Virus record (IMG/VR): IMGVR_UViG_3300032053_000218
Coordinates: 1 to 37,790 of that record
Length of the DNA stretch: 37,790 bases
Source of the DNA: a virus
Strand: one strand, 5' to 3'
Every line of letters starts with the position of its first letter. Within the stretch, counting starts at the first letter, position 1. The translations under genes and the position numbers were made by a program. The notes beneath the pieces were generated by a model, which saw only the letters and a program-made list of their open reading frames with translations, had not been told where the DNA came from and did not search any database. Shown in pieces: positions 13,867-22,440 of this stretch.

Positions 13867-14345
13867 TGTTAAGAATCCCAGATGCCGTGAACCTGGCTTC
13901 CGGCAAGAAGTACTATACCTGCCGCCTATGTGGTGCGTCATACGACGAGATGGAATTACCCTACAAACTGGGGGGTACCGCCCCCGTTGTGGGGGAGACC
14001 ATAACCGGCGCAACTTCGGGGGCCACGGCGGTTGTGGACAACATCAAACTGATTTCCGGGGCGTGGAGCGGAACCGCCGCCGGAATCCTTTGGTGTACGT
14101 CGCCGTCGGCATTTGACTTCGATACCGGGCATTGGGGAACCGAGAATGAGGTTGTTACCAGTTCGACCGGCTCGTTTACATTGGATGGATACGGACACAA
14201 GAAAAGTTATGGCCGATACTATCCCGAAGATGAAATAGTCGAAAGGGATGGAACCTATTTATGTTTGGCCCATAACAGTGCCAGATGGAACTTCAAAGAT
14301 AAGAATGAGCAAAACATTGAAATCGACGAAGGAGATCGGGAATGA
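13866..14345 (+). CDS. Structural protein with a Cys-pair motif and inserted beta domain, 159 aa
   Basis: ATG at 13866 overlaps the previous stop by one base; a GTG at 13863 would add one residue. Near the N-terminus YYTCRLCGASYDE gives a CxxC. Residues about 36-80 (GTAPVVGETITGATSGATAVV and the following GAWSGTAAGILW) form a Gly/Thr-rich beta unit that I know from many phage structural proteins. A second metal-type segment TYLCLAHNSARW lies near residue 135, so the beta unit may be inserted into a split zinc ribbon. Location before the co-chaperonin and adaptor suggests a neck or capsid accessory protein. Confidence 0.5.
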   Translation: MLRIPDAVNLASGKKYYTCRLCGASYDEMELPYKLGGTAPVVGETITGATSGATAVVDNIKLISGAWSGTAAGILWCTSPSAFDFDTGHWGTENEVVTSSTGSFTLDGYGHKKSYGRYYPEDEIVERDGTYLCLAHNSARWNFKDKNEQNIEIDEGDRE

Positions 14346-14632
14346 GTGAACTGAAATTGTCTCCCTGGGGAGACAGGCTTTACATAATTCTGGACGAGCC
14401 GAAGGAATCTGTCGGGACGATTATCCTGCCGGAGAGACACAGCGAAAGAAGCCGTGTAGCGACGGTTTCAGCGGTTGGTGAAGAAGTGAAACACATTAAG
14501 CCCGGGGACAAAGTTCTAATTTCTTACTATACGGGCGTTTTCATTCACCTTCCGGATTTTGCGTTTCGCGGAAAAGAGGACTTGCATCGCATCGTGCGCG
14601 AGGACGAGATTTTAGCCAAGATCGAGGTGTAA
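14342..14632 (+). CDS. GroES-like co-chaperonin, 96 aa
   Basis: Similar to GroES over its whole length: PWGDRLYIILDEPKESVG near the N-terminus (residues 8-25), a mobile-loop region with the hydrophobic triplet IIL at 27-29, VATVSAVGEEV (39-49), IKPGDKVLISYYTG (52-65), and the C-terminal REDEILAKIEV. GroES caps GroEL and releases folded protein; phage versions (T4 gp31 is the classical functional case) retune host GroEL for capsid proteins. No GroEL gene is seen here, so the host chaperonin would be the partner. The 96-residue length matches GroES. It overlaps the previous gene by four bases, inside the structural cluster. Confidence 0.85.
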   Translation: MSELKLSPWGDRLYIILDEPKESVGTIILPERHSERSRVATVSAVGEEVKHIKPGDKVLISYYTGVFIHLPDFAFRGKEDLHRIVREDEILAKIEV

Positions 14633-14633
14633 C

Positions 14634-15311
14634 ATGGCCTATAGTTTTGACGATTTCTGTACTTATTTGAAATTTGAACTCGGCCAGAGAACAGACCTGG
14701 AATCGCCCACAAACTTTTATAAAATCTGGATTAACGCGGCCTACATTTCGCTCACGACTAGGGACAAACTATTCGGGATGAATAAATCCTTCTGGTTTCC
14801 GCAACTTGAGACAAGCGGAACGGCAATGACTACGGCAGGCGTTACTTATGTTCTTACGCCTGAGGATGCACTTGTCATACGCAGGATATGGAATACCACG
14901 GATGACGCCTATTTAAAACCGATTACGAAGGACGAATACTATAAGAGACTCAGCAAGGTAACGACGGCATCCAGGGGAACTCCGACTGAATATGTCAGAC
15001 TTGGGACGAATATCTATCTGTCCCCGACACCCGACGATAGTACGACAAGTCTGGTCATATATTACAGGATGGTTCCCGCAGTCCTTGGCGCGTCCACGGA
15101 CGTGACGGTTCTTGGCGCGGAATGGGATGAACCGATCCTGAAGTTGGCCGTAATTCAAACCCACCAACGGTTGAAGGAATACGACTTGGCCGAGTTGGAA
15201 AAGAAGGCGTGGGTAGAGGATGTACTTGGACTTATGGGGATTTATAACCAAGAGGAACGGGCGCGAGAGACGGTATTAGGAATGGACCCAATGAGTGGAT
15301 CGGGATATTAG
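14634..15311 (+). CDS. Head-tail adaptor (head completion) protein, 225 aa
   Basis: MAYSFDDFCTYLKFELGQRTD begins a helical protein with the layout of podovirus adaptors (P22 gp4-like), which bind the portal ring and extend the DNA channel. After a helical N-terminal third comes a beta segment (YVLTPEDALVIRRIWNTTDD; GTPTEYVRLGTNIYLSPTP; SLVIYYRMVP) and a helical C-terminal third (EWDEPILKLAVIQTHQRLKEYDLAELEKKAW). The Tyr-rich strand IYLSPTPDD is typical of adaptor families of this size. Gene order before the gp10-like tail protein supports the call. Confidence 0.65.
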   Translation: MAYSFDDFCTYLKFELGQRTDLESPTNFYKIWINAAYISLTTRDKLFGMNKSFWFPQLETSGTAMTTAGVTYVLTPEDALVIRRIWNTTDDAYLKPITKDEYYKRLSKVTTASRGTPTEYVRLGTNIYLSPTPDDSTTSLVIYYRMVPAVLGASTDVTVLGAEWDEPILKLAVIQTHQRLKEYDLAELEKKAWVEDVLGLMGIYNQEERARETVLGMDPMSGSGY

Positions 15312-15312
15312 T

Positions 15313-15702
15313 ATGATAATCGGAACCCTGACACTTGTGGGTCGGCAGAAGATACGGGAGTACATTTCCGATTATGTAACCCATCCCCTTTATATTGGTT
15401 GGGGGATGTGTACCACGGCCAACGTCGCCTCCGAAACCGACACTTCTCTTATCGGGGAATTGGGCAGGGCGTTGGCCACCACGTCGGCGACGGGTAATCC
15501 ATTAACCGTGTCTATAGGTGAAACCATAAAGGCTTCTTATGAAATCCTTGAGATGGGAATATTTACGGCGGCATCCGGGGGTTCCATGATTTATCGTGGG
15601 TTATTTTCTAAGGACGGGGTGACGGCAAAAAGTAGATGGATAAATAGTGGGGATAGTTTGGAAATATCTATTATTCTTAATTTTGCAAACGGAGCATTTT
15701 AA
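15313..15702 (+). CDS. Tail/neck structural protein, copy 1 of a tandem paralogous pair, 129 aa
   Basis: ATG at 15313 has GGGA seven bases upstream and follows the previous TAG by one base; an in-frame GTG at 15295 would overlap it. The middle (YIGWGMCTTANVASETDTSLIGELGRA, in part) and the segment LEMGIFTAASGGSMIYRGLF match the next gene's WIGYGSGVTAA and AEIGVFTVASSGTMLLRKLA. The pattern (a WIG-G turn, T-L-E, then E-GIF-AS-G-M-R) is common in small phage tail proteins of unknown role. It lies between the adaptor and gp10-like protein, so a neck component is likely. Confidence 0.55.
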   Translation: MIIGTLTLVGRQKIREYISDYVTHPLYIGWGMCTTANVASETDTSLIGELGRALATTSATGNPLTVSIGETIKASYEILEMGIFTAASGGSMIYRGLFSKDGVTAKSRWINSGDSLEISIILNFANGAF

Positions 15703-16100
15703 TGGTCACGACCGCCGGACTCAATGCTATTGCCGGTCTCTTGGGGGACAAGAGTAGTCCTGTTGATTTTGCCTGGATTGGTTACGGAAGCGGTGTGACG
15801 GCGGCGGCACTCGATCAGACGGCATTGGTGACGCCGGTTGGGGCCAGATTGGAGGCAACCATCGAGGTAATGTCTATTCTCAAACCAAATGATACCGTAA
15901 AGTTTTCGGCCACAGTCACCCCCGAGGCATTGGGGACGTGCGCGGAAATAGGCGTGTTTACGGTGGCATCCTCTGGAACAATGTTATTGAGAAAACTCGC
16001 AGTTCCAATATTAACCTATAAAGCCAAGGATACGTTATCCCTTATAGCTACCGTAACCATTAAAAATAAAGGCGTTGGGGCGGATGACGGTGACTGGTAA
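15702..16100 (+). CDS. Tail/neck structural protein, copy 2 of the pair, 132 aa
   Basis: The ATG overlaps the last base of copy 1. The protein begins MVTTAGLNAIAGLLGD, has FAWIGYGSGVTAA at about residues 23-35 and CAEIGVFTVASSGTMLLRKL at about 80-98, and ends in SLIATVTIKNKGVGADDGDW. It is a divergent paralogue of the preceding gene: same length, same motif order, limited identity. Tandem copies suggest a heteromeric ring or two layers of the same fold. Beta-rich; no enzyme motif. Confidence 0.55.
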   Translation: MVTTAGLNAIAGLLGDKSSPVDFAWIGYGSGVTAAALDQTALVTPVGARLEATIEVMSILKPNDTVKFSATVTPEALGTCAEIGVFTVASSGTMLLRKLAVPILTYKAKDTLSLIATVTIKNKGVGADDGDW

Positions 16101-16111
16101 TGAGAAATTAA

Positions 16112-17464
16112 ATGCCAACATCTAAATTCATCAGAAAATTTATTATCCGGCCCGCAGAACATTTATATGATTTGCAATACGCATCCGCAAACGCCGACCC
16201 GCAGGCCACCGCATGGCCGTCCATGAATGTACAAATGTATAGGAAGTCTATTCAAAAGAGACCGGGATATTCGTTGGATAGATCAATGGTATCCGGGGAC
16301 AAAGTTCAAGATTGTATTGTTTACACGAAGTATGACAACAAGAGTTATTCTTTAATTTTGACGGATGCCAACCTTATTAAACGCGAACCAACCGAGACCG
16401 ATGGCGGAACATGGTCTTATCTTACGGAGACATATACGGGTGGGACAACTGGGCGGGCGACTACAAATGGAACGACTGCCGTTGAGTTTACGGATACGAG
16501 TTTGATAGCCAACGGGGTCGTTGCGAAGGGAGATAAATTTATTTTGGACTTGGCGGCGGATCATGCCGTTGACAAAGAACCGGCTACCGGGTCTAAGTGG
16601 TCAAACATAGAATCGGTTACGGATGCGGATACTCTTGTTTTAACTGTGGTCTATGGGGGGTCGCCAGCTACCGATAAGTATAAGATTAGGAAAGTCTATA
16701 CCACGCCGGATGGAGAGCGGTGGACATGGACCGTAGTTAATGACAAGTTCTGTTTTACCAATGGGAATACGGATGTGCAGTATTGGAACGGAGCCGGATA
16801 TGCCGGTGCATTAAATGCGGTAAATGCATGCCAGGCCAGGTATTGCCTGAACTATGCCAATAGGCTTTTCTTGGCGGACCTGTATTTTCCGGACGAAGTT
16901 GGAGGAACATATACTCGCCATCCGTGGACGGTAAGGTGGTCGGCAGAGGGGAAGCCGGAGACCTATTTATTGGACGGGGATACTACCGCCGGAGAAAGCG
17001 ATTTCCTTGGAACCGATGACGTTATAACGGGGCTTGGGCAGACAGGACAGCAGATTGTTGTTTACAAATATAACTCGCTTATTTTCGGGAACCGGACGGG
17101 GGTGGCGACATCTCCGGTAGAGTTTCCGACCGAGCGTCGGGGGCTTGGGTGTATCGCCCCATATTCAATCATTCCGGTTGCGGGAACGAATGTGTTTTTG
17201 GGGAACGATAACTTCTATTCCTTGAACGGGGACGTCCCCGAGCAATTCGGAGACAAGATTAGAGACAAGTTTTTCGACGTGGTGAGCGAGACGGATAGAA
17301 AGAGAATGTGGGGAAAACTTCTCGTGGGCCAAAGAAAGATTCTTTGGATCGCCAACAGCAATTCCGGGGAGGGACAATTGGCTTTTGTGTATGACTATGG
17401 AAACAGGGAATGGGCGACGTGGAAGTTCTATCAGGACGTTACGGGTATTGGAGAGTGTGCTTAA
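16112..17464 (+). CDS. P22 gp10-like tail hub / DNA-stabilisation protein, 450 aa
   Basis: The C-terminal third (residues about 305-385) has the signature of the P22 gp10 / T7 gp12 nozzle type: GQQIVVYKYNSLIFGNRTG, FPTERRGLGCIAPYSIIP, NVFLGNDNFYSLNGDVPEQF. These read as beta-propeller blades. The N-terminus (KFIRKFIIRPAEHLYDLQYAS; MNVQMYRKSIQKRPGYSLD) also matches the start of such proteins, with the KRPGY-type segment. Residues about 105-195 are Thr/Gly-rich and could be an inserted domain. Role: closing the portal channel below the adaptor and holding packaged DNA, with fibres attached below. A short-tailed virion is inferred chiefly from this gene. Confidence 0.7.
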   Translation: MPTSKFIRKFIIRPAEHLYDLQYASANADPQATAWPSMNVQMYRKSIQKRPGYSLDRSMVSGDKVQDCIVYTKYDNKSYSLILTDANLIKREPTETDGGTWSYLTETYTGGTTGRATTNGTTAVEFTDTSLIANGVVAKGDKFILDLAADHAVDKEPATGSKWSNIESVTDADTLVLTVVYGGSPATDKYKIRKVYTTPDGERWTWTVVNDKFCFTNGNTDVQYWNGAGYAGALNAVNACQARYCLNYANRLFLADLYFPDEVGGTYTRHPWTVRWSAEGKPETYLLDGDTTAGESDFLGTDDVITGLGQTGQQIVVYKYNSLIFGNRTGVATSPVEFPTERRGLGCIAPYSIIPVAGTNVFLGNDNFYSLNGDVPEQFGDKIRDKFFDVVSETDRKRMWGKLLVGQRKILWIANSNSGEGQLAFVYDYGNREWATWKFYQDVTGIGECA

Positions 17465-18631
17465 ATGGCAATGCATACTGGAGAGCAATATCCCGGCCTC
17501 CGTGATTTAGTCGCAACCGCGATAACCGGCACGAAGATTAAACTTACTTGGAAAGACCCATGGATTCTCCTTCCAACTGAACCGAGTTGGTATCTTGAAC
17601 GCATCGGTATCTATCGCAAAGTGAGTGGTGGAACATATGCTGAAATCGCGGTTTTGATTAATACCAGCAAACTGCATTATTGGGTGACCTCCTGGCCGGA
17701 TACGACCGTGAAGGATGGAACCGCATATTCTTATTATTTAGATTGTATATTTTTCTCGGCATATCTTAATTCGTCAAACGAGGCAAGCGCGACGACGCCA
17801 CTTCCGGCCCCAACCAATCTGTCTGCCGTAGCCGATTCCACGGACAAGATTATTCTGACATGGAAAGATAATTCTACCAATGAAGCCGGATTTGAAGTTT
17901 ATATGAAGAAAGAGGGTGGTTCTTACGGTTCACCAACCATTAAGGCCAAGAACGCCGAAACTCACACAGAAACAGGTCTCGTTATATCTACTCTATACTG
18001 CTTTAAGGTTAGGGCGGTAAATGCCATCGTAAACTCATTGTATTCTAATGTATCGTGCGTGGCTACGGATGCTACGGCCGTAGTGCCGCTTTCAAATACC
18101 GGGCACCAGGACATTGATGTAATTGATACGGTCAACGTAACCATCATCAAGGCTCCGGTCACTACGGTTATAAAGACCGTGGAGGCTACGGAAGTTTTGA
18201 CTAATACTTTCGACGTGGTGGCCGCAGACGGGGCCATATATAAGATAGATACGAGCCATGCCGATGCCGGGTATCCGGTTTCGTCTTATATAAGAACGAA
18301 AGACCTGGACTTTACTGACCAGCACCCCGACATCTCAGGAATGGTGAAAACGATTAGAAAACTTCGCTTGATTTACGAGGACATAGACGCGAGCACCCCG
18401 ATTACCGCCTATATCAGTAACGATGGGGGGGCGAATTGGAGCACGTCGTTCACGACGGCCGGGACCGGAGATGGGCGAGTAAAAACGCAGGACTTTTACT
18501 TTATGAATAGCGAATATGTTACCGGGCTTAATTTTACGTTCAGGGTAGATTGTCTATCCACGACCAAGACCTTTTTGTGGTTGGCATTCGAGATAGACTT
18601 TTTAGTTAGGGGCGAACACTTCAATGTGTAG
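17465..18631 (+). CDS. Tail protein with two fibronectin type III domains, 388 aa
   Basis: Starts right after the previous TAA with GGAGAG upstream. Two FN3-like domains: residues about 10-111 (IKLTWKDPW; LERIGIYRKVSGG; TAYSYYLD) and about 112-203 (PAPTNLSAVADSTDKIILTWKD, in part; FEVYMKKEGG; LYCFKVRAVN). The rest (205-388) is beta-rich, with KTRKL-like and AYISNDGGANWSTS strands, and ends FEIDFLVRGEHFNV, resembling a phage tail domain for attaching fibres. FN3 domains bind sugars or proteins on the host surface. It is well placed to link the gp10-like protein to the fibre encoded next. Confidence 0.65.
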   Translation: MAMHTGEQYPGLRDLVATAITGTKIKLTWKDPWILLPTEPSWYLERIGIYRKVSGGTYAEIAVLINTSKLHYWVTSWPDTTVKDGTAYSYYLDCIFFSAYLNSSNEASATTPLPAPTNLSAVADSTDKIILTWKDNSTNEAGFEVYMKKEGGSYGSPTIKAKNAETHTETGLVISTLYCFKVRAVNAIVNSLYSNVSCVATDATAVVPLSNTGHQDIDVIDTVNVTIIKAPVTTVIKTVEATEVLTNTFDVVAADGAIYKIDTSHADAGYPVSSYIRTKDLDFTDQHPDISGMVKTIRKLRLIYEDIDASTPITAYISNDGGANWSTSFTTAGTGDGRVKTQDFYFMNSEYVTGLNFTFRVDCLSTTKTFLWLAFEIDFLVRGEHFNV

Positions 18632-18645
18632 CCGGGGAGACTTGC

Positions 18646-21600
18646 GTGGCCGATAAGTGTTGGATTGTATATGGATTTCTCGGCGGCCTTGGTTGTCCTG
18701 CCCTCAGATTTAACTATTACAACGGCACAAGTTGGGTATTTGATAAAACAAAATATCGGGCGCACTTAACGGCTATCGCGGATGCCGGGGCAAACGCCAT
18801 CCGCAGAATGCCCGATGCGGGCGCGAGAGACAACCACCCCTACGGAAAGAAGGGCCAGTTTTGCGAATATCAGTATGTTTCCGAGAGTGTCGGATGGGAT
18901 TTGGATCATTTTAATGAGGCTTATTTTGATACTCTTGGCGAGGCGATACTTATTGAAAACGACTTGGGGCTGACCACTTTTCAATGTTTTGCCGATAACG
19001 CCGTATACCATCGGGCGACAAGTAAAATATATTCTCCATGGGTCTCGAACAATAATGGAATAGATACCGTTTACGATGCGGACGCCTATCCGTATTTTGA
19101 TGCCCTGATTGATAAATACCTTTCCGAGTTTTCCAGCATGGACGTGGTTTGGGCTGTCGGGAACGAGATGGATAATTCGGGCTTTCCAGCACTATTCAAT
19201 GCAGTCATTGTTCCGTTGGTTGGGACCGGGGTCGGTAAATTAAATCCGGACAAACTGACATACGGTTCGTGTAGTAGTTCCATTACGAACACGGTTAGGG
19301 GTTATCTTGCCGATGATGCGACTAGAAATAAGGTCATCATGGAGGTTCATGGTTGGCCGGCATCCGTTTATAAGTCAAGATTTTCCCCGTGGAATGATAC
19401 GGGAGCAAGGATGCTCTTTAGTGATGATGGGGTTTCTACCGGGGCTTCGGCGTGTGATAAGTGGGAGGCGGGGGCGGCCCCATCAGCCGCAGAGTGGTAC
19501 GATGCCATCTTTGATGTTCTGACAACATACGGGGCCGCAGATGGTTCCGATGACCACATCCTTAATTTTGAACATACGTTCATGTCCGGTTATGACCTGT
19601 CTACAACCTGTCAGGCGGCGACCATCGCCAAAATGAGAGAGGCATACGAGGCATGGGTTTTGACGACTACCGGTCCGCCGCCGCCACCCGGTGCCACGGT
19701 TCCGATAACGCCATCCGGGTTGACGGCAACCATAAGCGGGGCCACGACCGTGACACTTGCGTGGACGGATAATTCTATTAACGAAGTTGATTTCCACATA
19801 GAAAAAAGCACGACCTATCCGGGAACTGCCGGATTCACGCAGATTGCGACCGTCGCGGCCAATGTCGTGACCTATGCGGCGACAGGATTAGCCGAGGGGG
19901 AATCGGTTTGGTTTAGGGTTCGGGCGCACAATATCACCGGATATTCCGGTTATACTAATATAGTTTTGGCTGTCATTCCTGCGGCAGTATCTATGCCAAA
20001 GTCGCCGCAACGCCTTGCCAACCTTCCGTACCCATACGGGTTTAAGAGTTTGGATGAAATCAGGGATTACCTGATTAAACTGCGGTCTAAGTTGGGGATG
20101 ACCGATTTTTCCGTACATCTTGGGGACATCATTACCAAGAGCGGCGCAATGTTTCCCGACCCATCCCTGGGGGCAATAATTTATGGAAATGATGTGCCGG
20201 AGTGGGTTACTCTTTTAGGGAATACAACGACAGAGTGTCAGTTTCTACTCCAGACGGGAACGGGGGCGGTTCTTGGCAGTGCGGCCCCTGTCTGGAGTAC
20301 GACGGCACAACATTTGACCCTAAGCGACTCGGCGGCGGCCCCGTACCTGAAACTAATCAATGCTAGCGATACGACCCGCGACCCGATCATCCAATGGGCG
20401 GTCGGGGCAACCCCGGTCACGAAGTTCACGATGGGCGTGGACGATAGTGACGCTGATGATGCGTTCCGCATCGGCAAAGGCACGACGCTGGAAACGGAAA
20501 CCGTCCTGTATTCAGGCAATACCAACACACTGTTCGGTGAGGGCATTTGTTCAGGCGCGGGAGCTGATCCATCAGCCATGATGAACAGTGTCATCGTTGG
20601 CGATGATGCCGCTCGCCTTGCCGCTGGATATTGGGAAGATAATGTCATCATCGGGTCACAAGTCGGATATAACGTAAGGGATGACTCTACTACGGGAACC
20701 CAAGATGGTATTTGGGATTCTGTTATTATTGGTCCCTATGCCGCCATTGGGGTTGCCGATACACTTCTGGGTATTAATACCGTCATGGCCTTGGGATATG
20801 AAGTTCTTGGCAATGCGAAGGGATACTTTGTTCAAGATATATTCATAGGCGATGCGGCTGGATATTCCATAAACACCACGGGGCAAACCGACGGCGTGTG
20901 TAGGGCCATCGTCATTGGCGGTTCGGCGTTTCTTGGTTTTACCCCCACGGGTGACAACTGGGGAGAAGTTACTGCCATTGGATATAGCGCCCTTTATTCT
21001 TATATTGATGACTTAATAAATAATAACACCCAAATCATATCTATCGGCAATGACTCTTTTCACGACATGGAATATGGGACGGAAAACGTCGGCATCGGCG
21101 CAGAGGTCTTTTATCATGGTGGGACGATAGATGTTGCCGGGGGTACGGCTGGATTAAATTACTGTACTGCCGTTGGGAACTATGCCGGGATTTATCAAGA
21201 CACACCTGCCGATGGCCTGACCTTTTTCGGATACGGGGCCGGGCATGATACCGGACGATATGGATATGTACAGGGAGATATTGTCGCCATCGGGAGAAAT
21301 GCTTTAAACATTATTGCTGTATCCGGCACCCCGTATTTCACCACAGAGAAGGGGTCAATATATATTGGGTCTTATTCGGGTTGGGATATTACGAATGTCG
21401 TACCTCCGGCTACCGGACCGACAGGAGTCAAGGCGGCGGGGGCTGGATTAGAAATAGGTAATTATAGATACCGGACTTCCTTTGTTTTAGACGGCAAGGA
21501 AACAATGCTCGGAAAGGCATCGACTTCAAATATAACCACGACCGCCGGGAATCTCATCATAAATGTTGCCGCCATCCCTGTTTACTCGGGTCCGAGAACT

Positions 21601-22440
21601 TGTTCCGCAAGAAAACTCTATCGCTCCAAGGTCGGAGGTTCACTTTACCTGCCATACTATTTGGTTGCCACCATTGGTGACAATTCAACGGTGATCTATG
21701 CCGATTCCACGCCCGATGCCAACCTAACCGTTGTCGGCCCATCGACAAGTTATTCTGTCGCCATCGGCTATGGGGCGAAGGTCTGGGCGGCGAATCAACT
21801 GGTTGTGGGCGGAGATACGGGCGGATACATTGACGAAGTTTATCTGGGTAACGGGATTGTCAACGCCACGCCCTTAGACGTTACCATCAATGCATCGGGG
21901 GGCGTCGGAACAAACATTGCCGCCGCCGACCTCATTCTTGCGGGGGGAAGGGCCACGGGAAATGCCGCATCTGGCGACATCATCTTCAAGACGGGAGCGG
22001 TTGGTGCGAGCGGGACGGCTCTACAGACGCTTGCCGAGCGGTTCAAAATACAGGCCGGAACAGCCGGGGTGACCACGGCGTATCCCATTACCTCAACCAT
22101 CGCCGACGGCACCCCCCCTTTTGTCTTGGCCTCGACCACAAAGGTCGAGAACCTAAATGCCGATACGTTAGATGGATTACACGCCGCCGACATCGTGGCG
22201 AGTGCGGTATGGTCGAATATCGGGTCGAATCCACAGGTAGGACAGTATCGTATAAAGGAGATGCACTTTAATGCGTCCATGCAAATCGTTATTGTTTATG
22301 ACGATGTGCCGGAAATTGCTATCGGAGACTATCCGACCATTCTCTCCAGTCCAGGAAGCGGAGAATACCGTATCAAGGCCCTTCGACTCGATTCAGGTCT
22401 GCGGGTCGTCGTCGTCTATGACGCGACACCGGAGCCATAA
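18646..22440 (+). CDS. Giant tail fibre: glycosidase-like head, FN3 domain, beta-repeat shaft, 1264 aa
   Basis: GTG start with CGGGGAG upstream. Residues 1-340 look like a clan-A (GH5-like) TIM barrel: VVWAVGNEMDN (N173, E174 as candidate acid/base) and ILNFEHTF (E309 as candidate nucleophile). A Pro-rich linker (343-348) leads to an FN3 domain (about 352-445). Residues 640-915 hold more than a dozen IG-x-x-A/G strands (VIIGSQVGY, IFIGDAAGY, TAIGYSALY, TAVGNYAGI, VAIGRNAL), like YadA-head or chaperone-dependent fibre shafts. A Tyr-rich beta domain (925-1025), VENLNADTLDGLHAADI (1167-1183), and two C-terminal repeats (YRIK...VVYD-TPE) follow. Expected role: binding and trimming host surface glycan. 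Confidence 0.75.
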   Translation: MADKCWIVYGFLGGLGCPALRFNYYNGTSWVFDKTKYRAHLTAIADAGANAIRRMPDAGARDNHPYGKKGQFCEYQYVSESVGWDLDHFNEAYFDTLGEAILIENDLGLTTFQCFADNAVYHRATSKIYSPWVSNNNGIDTVYDADAYPYFDALIDKYLSEFSSMDVVWAVGNEMDNSGFPALFNAVIVPLVGTGVGKLNPDKLTYGSCSSSITNTVRGYLADDATRNKVIMEVHGWPASVYKSRFSPWNDTGARMLFSDDGVSTGASACDKWEAGAAPSAAEWYDAIFDVLTTYGAADGSDDHILNFEHTFMSGYDLSTTCQAATIAKMREAYEAWVLTTTGPPPPPGATVPITPSGLTATISGATTVTLAWTDNSINEVDFHIEKSTTYPGTAGFTQIATVAANVVTYAATGLAEGESVWFRVRAHNITGYSGYTNIVLAVIPAAVSMPKSPQRLANLPYPYGFKSLDEIRDYLIKLRSKLGMTDFSVHLGDIITKSGAMFPDPSLGAIIYGNDVPEWVTLLGNTTTECQFLLQTGTGAVLGSAAPVWSTTAQHLTLSDSAAAPYLKLINASDTTRDPIIQWAVGATPVTKFTMGVDDSDADDAFRIGKGTTLETETVLYSGNTNTLFGEGICSGAGADPSAMMNSVIVGDDAARLAAGYWEDNVIIGSQVGYNVRDDSTTGTQDGIWDSVIIGPYAAIGVADTLLGINTVMALGYEVLGNAKGYFVQDIFIGDAAGYSINTTGQTDGVCRAIVIGGSAFLGFTPTGDNWGEVTAIGYSALYSYIDDLINNNTQIISIGNDSFHDMEYGTENVGIGAEVFYHGGTIDVAGGTAGLNYCTAVGNYAGIYQDTPADGLTFFGYGAGHDTGRYGYVQGDIVAIGRNALNIIAVSGTPYFTTEKGSIYIGSYSGWDITNVVPPATGPTGVKAAGAGLEIGNYRYRTSFVLDGKETMLGKASTSNITTTAGNLIINVAAIPVYSGPRTCSARKLYRSKVGGSLYLPYYLVATIGDNSTVIYADSTPDANLTVVGPSTSYSVAIGYGAKVWAANQLVVGGDTGGYIDEVYLGNGIVNATPLDVTINASGGVGTNIAAADLILAGGRATGNAASGDIIFKTGAVGASGTALQTLAERFKIQAGTAGVTTAYPITSTIADGTPPFVLASTTKVENLNADTLDGLHAADIVASAVWSNIGSNPQVGQYRIKEMHFNASMQIVIVYDDVPEIAIGDYPTILSSPGSGEYRIKALRLDSGLRVVVVYDATPEP

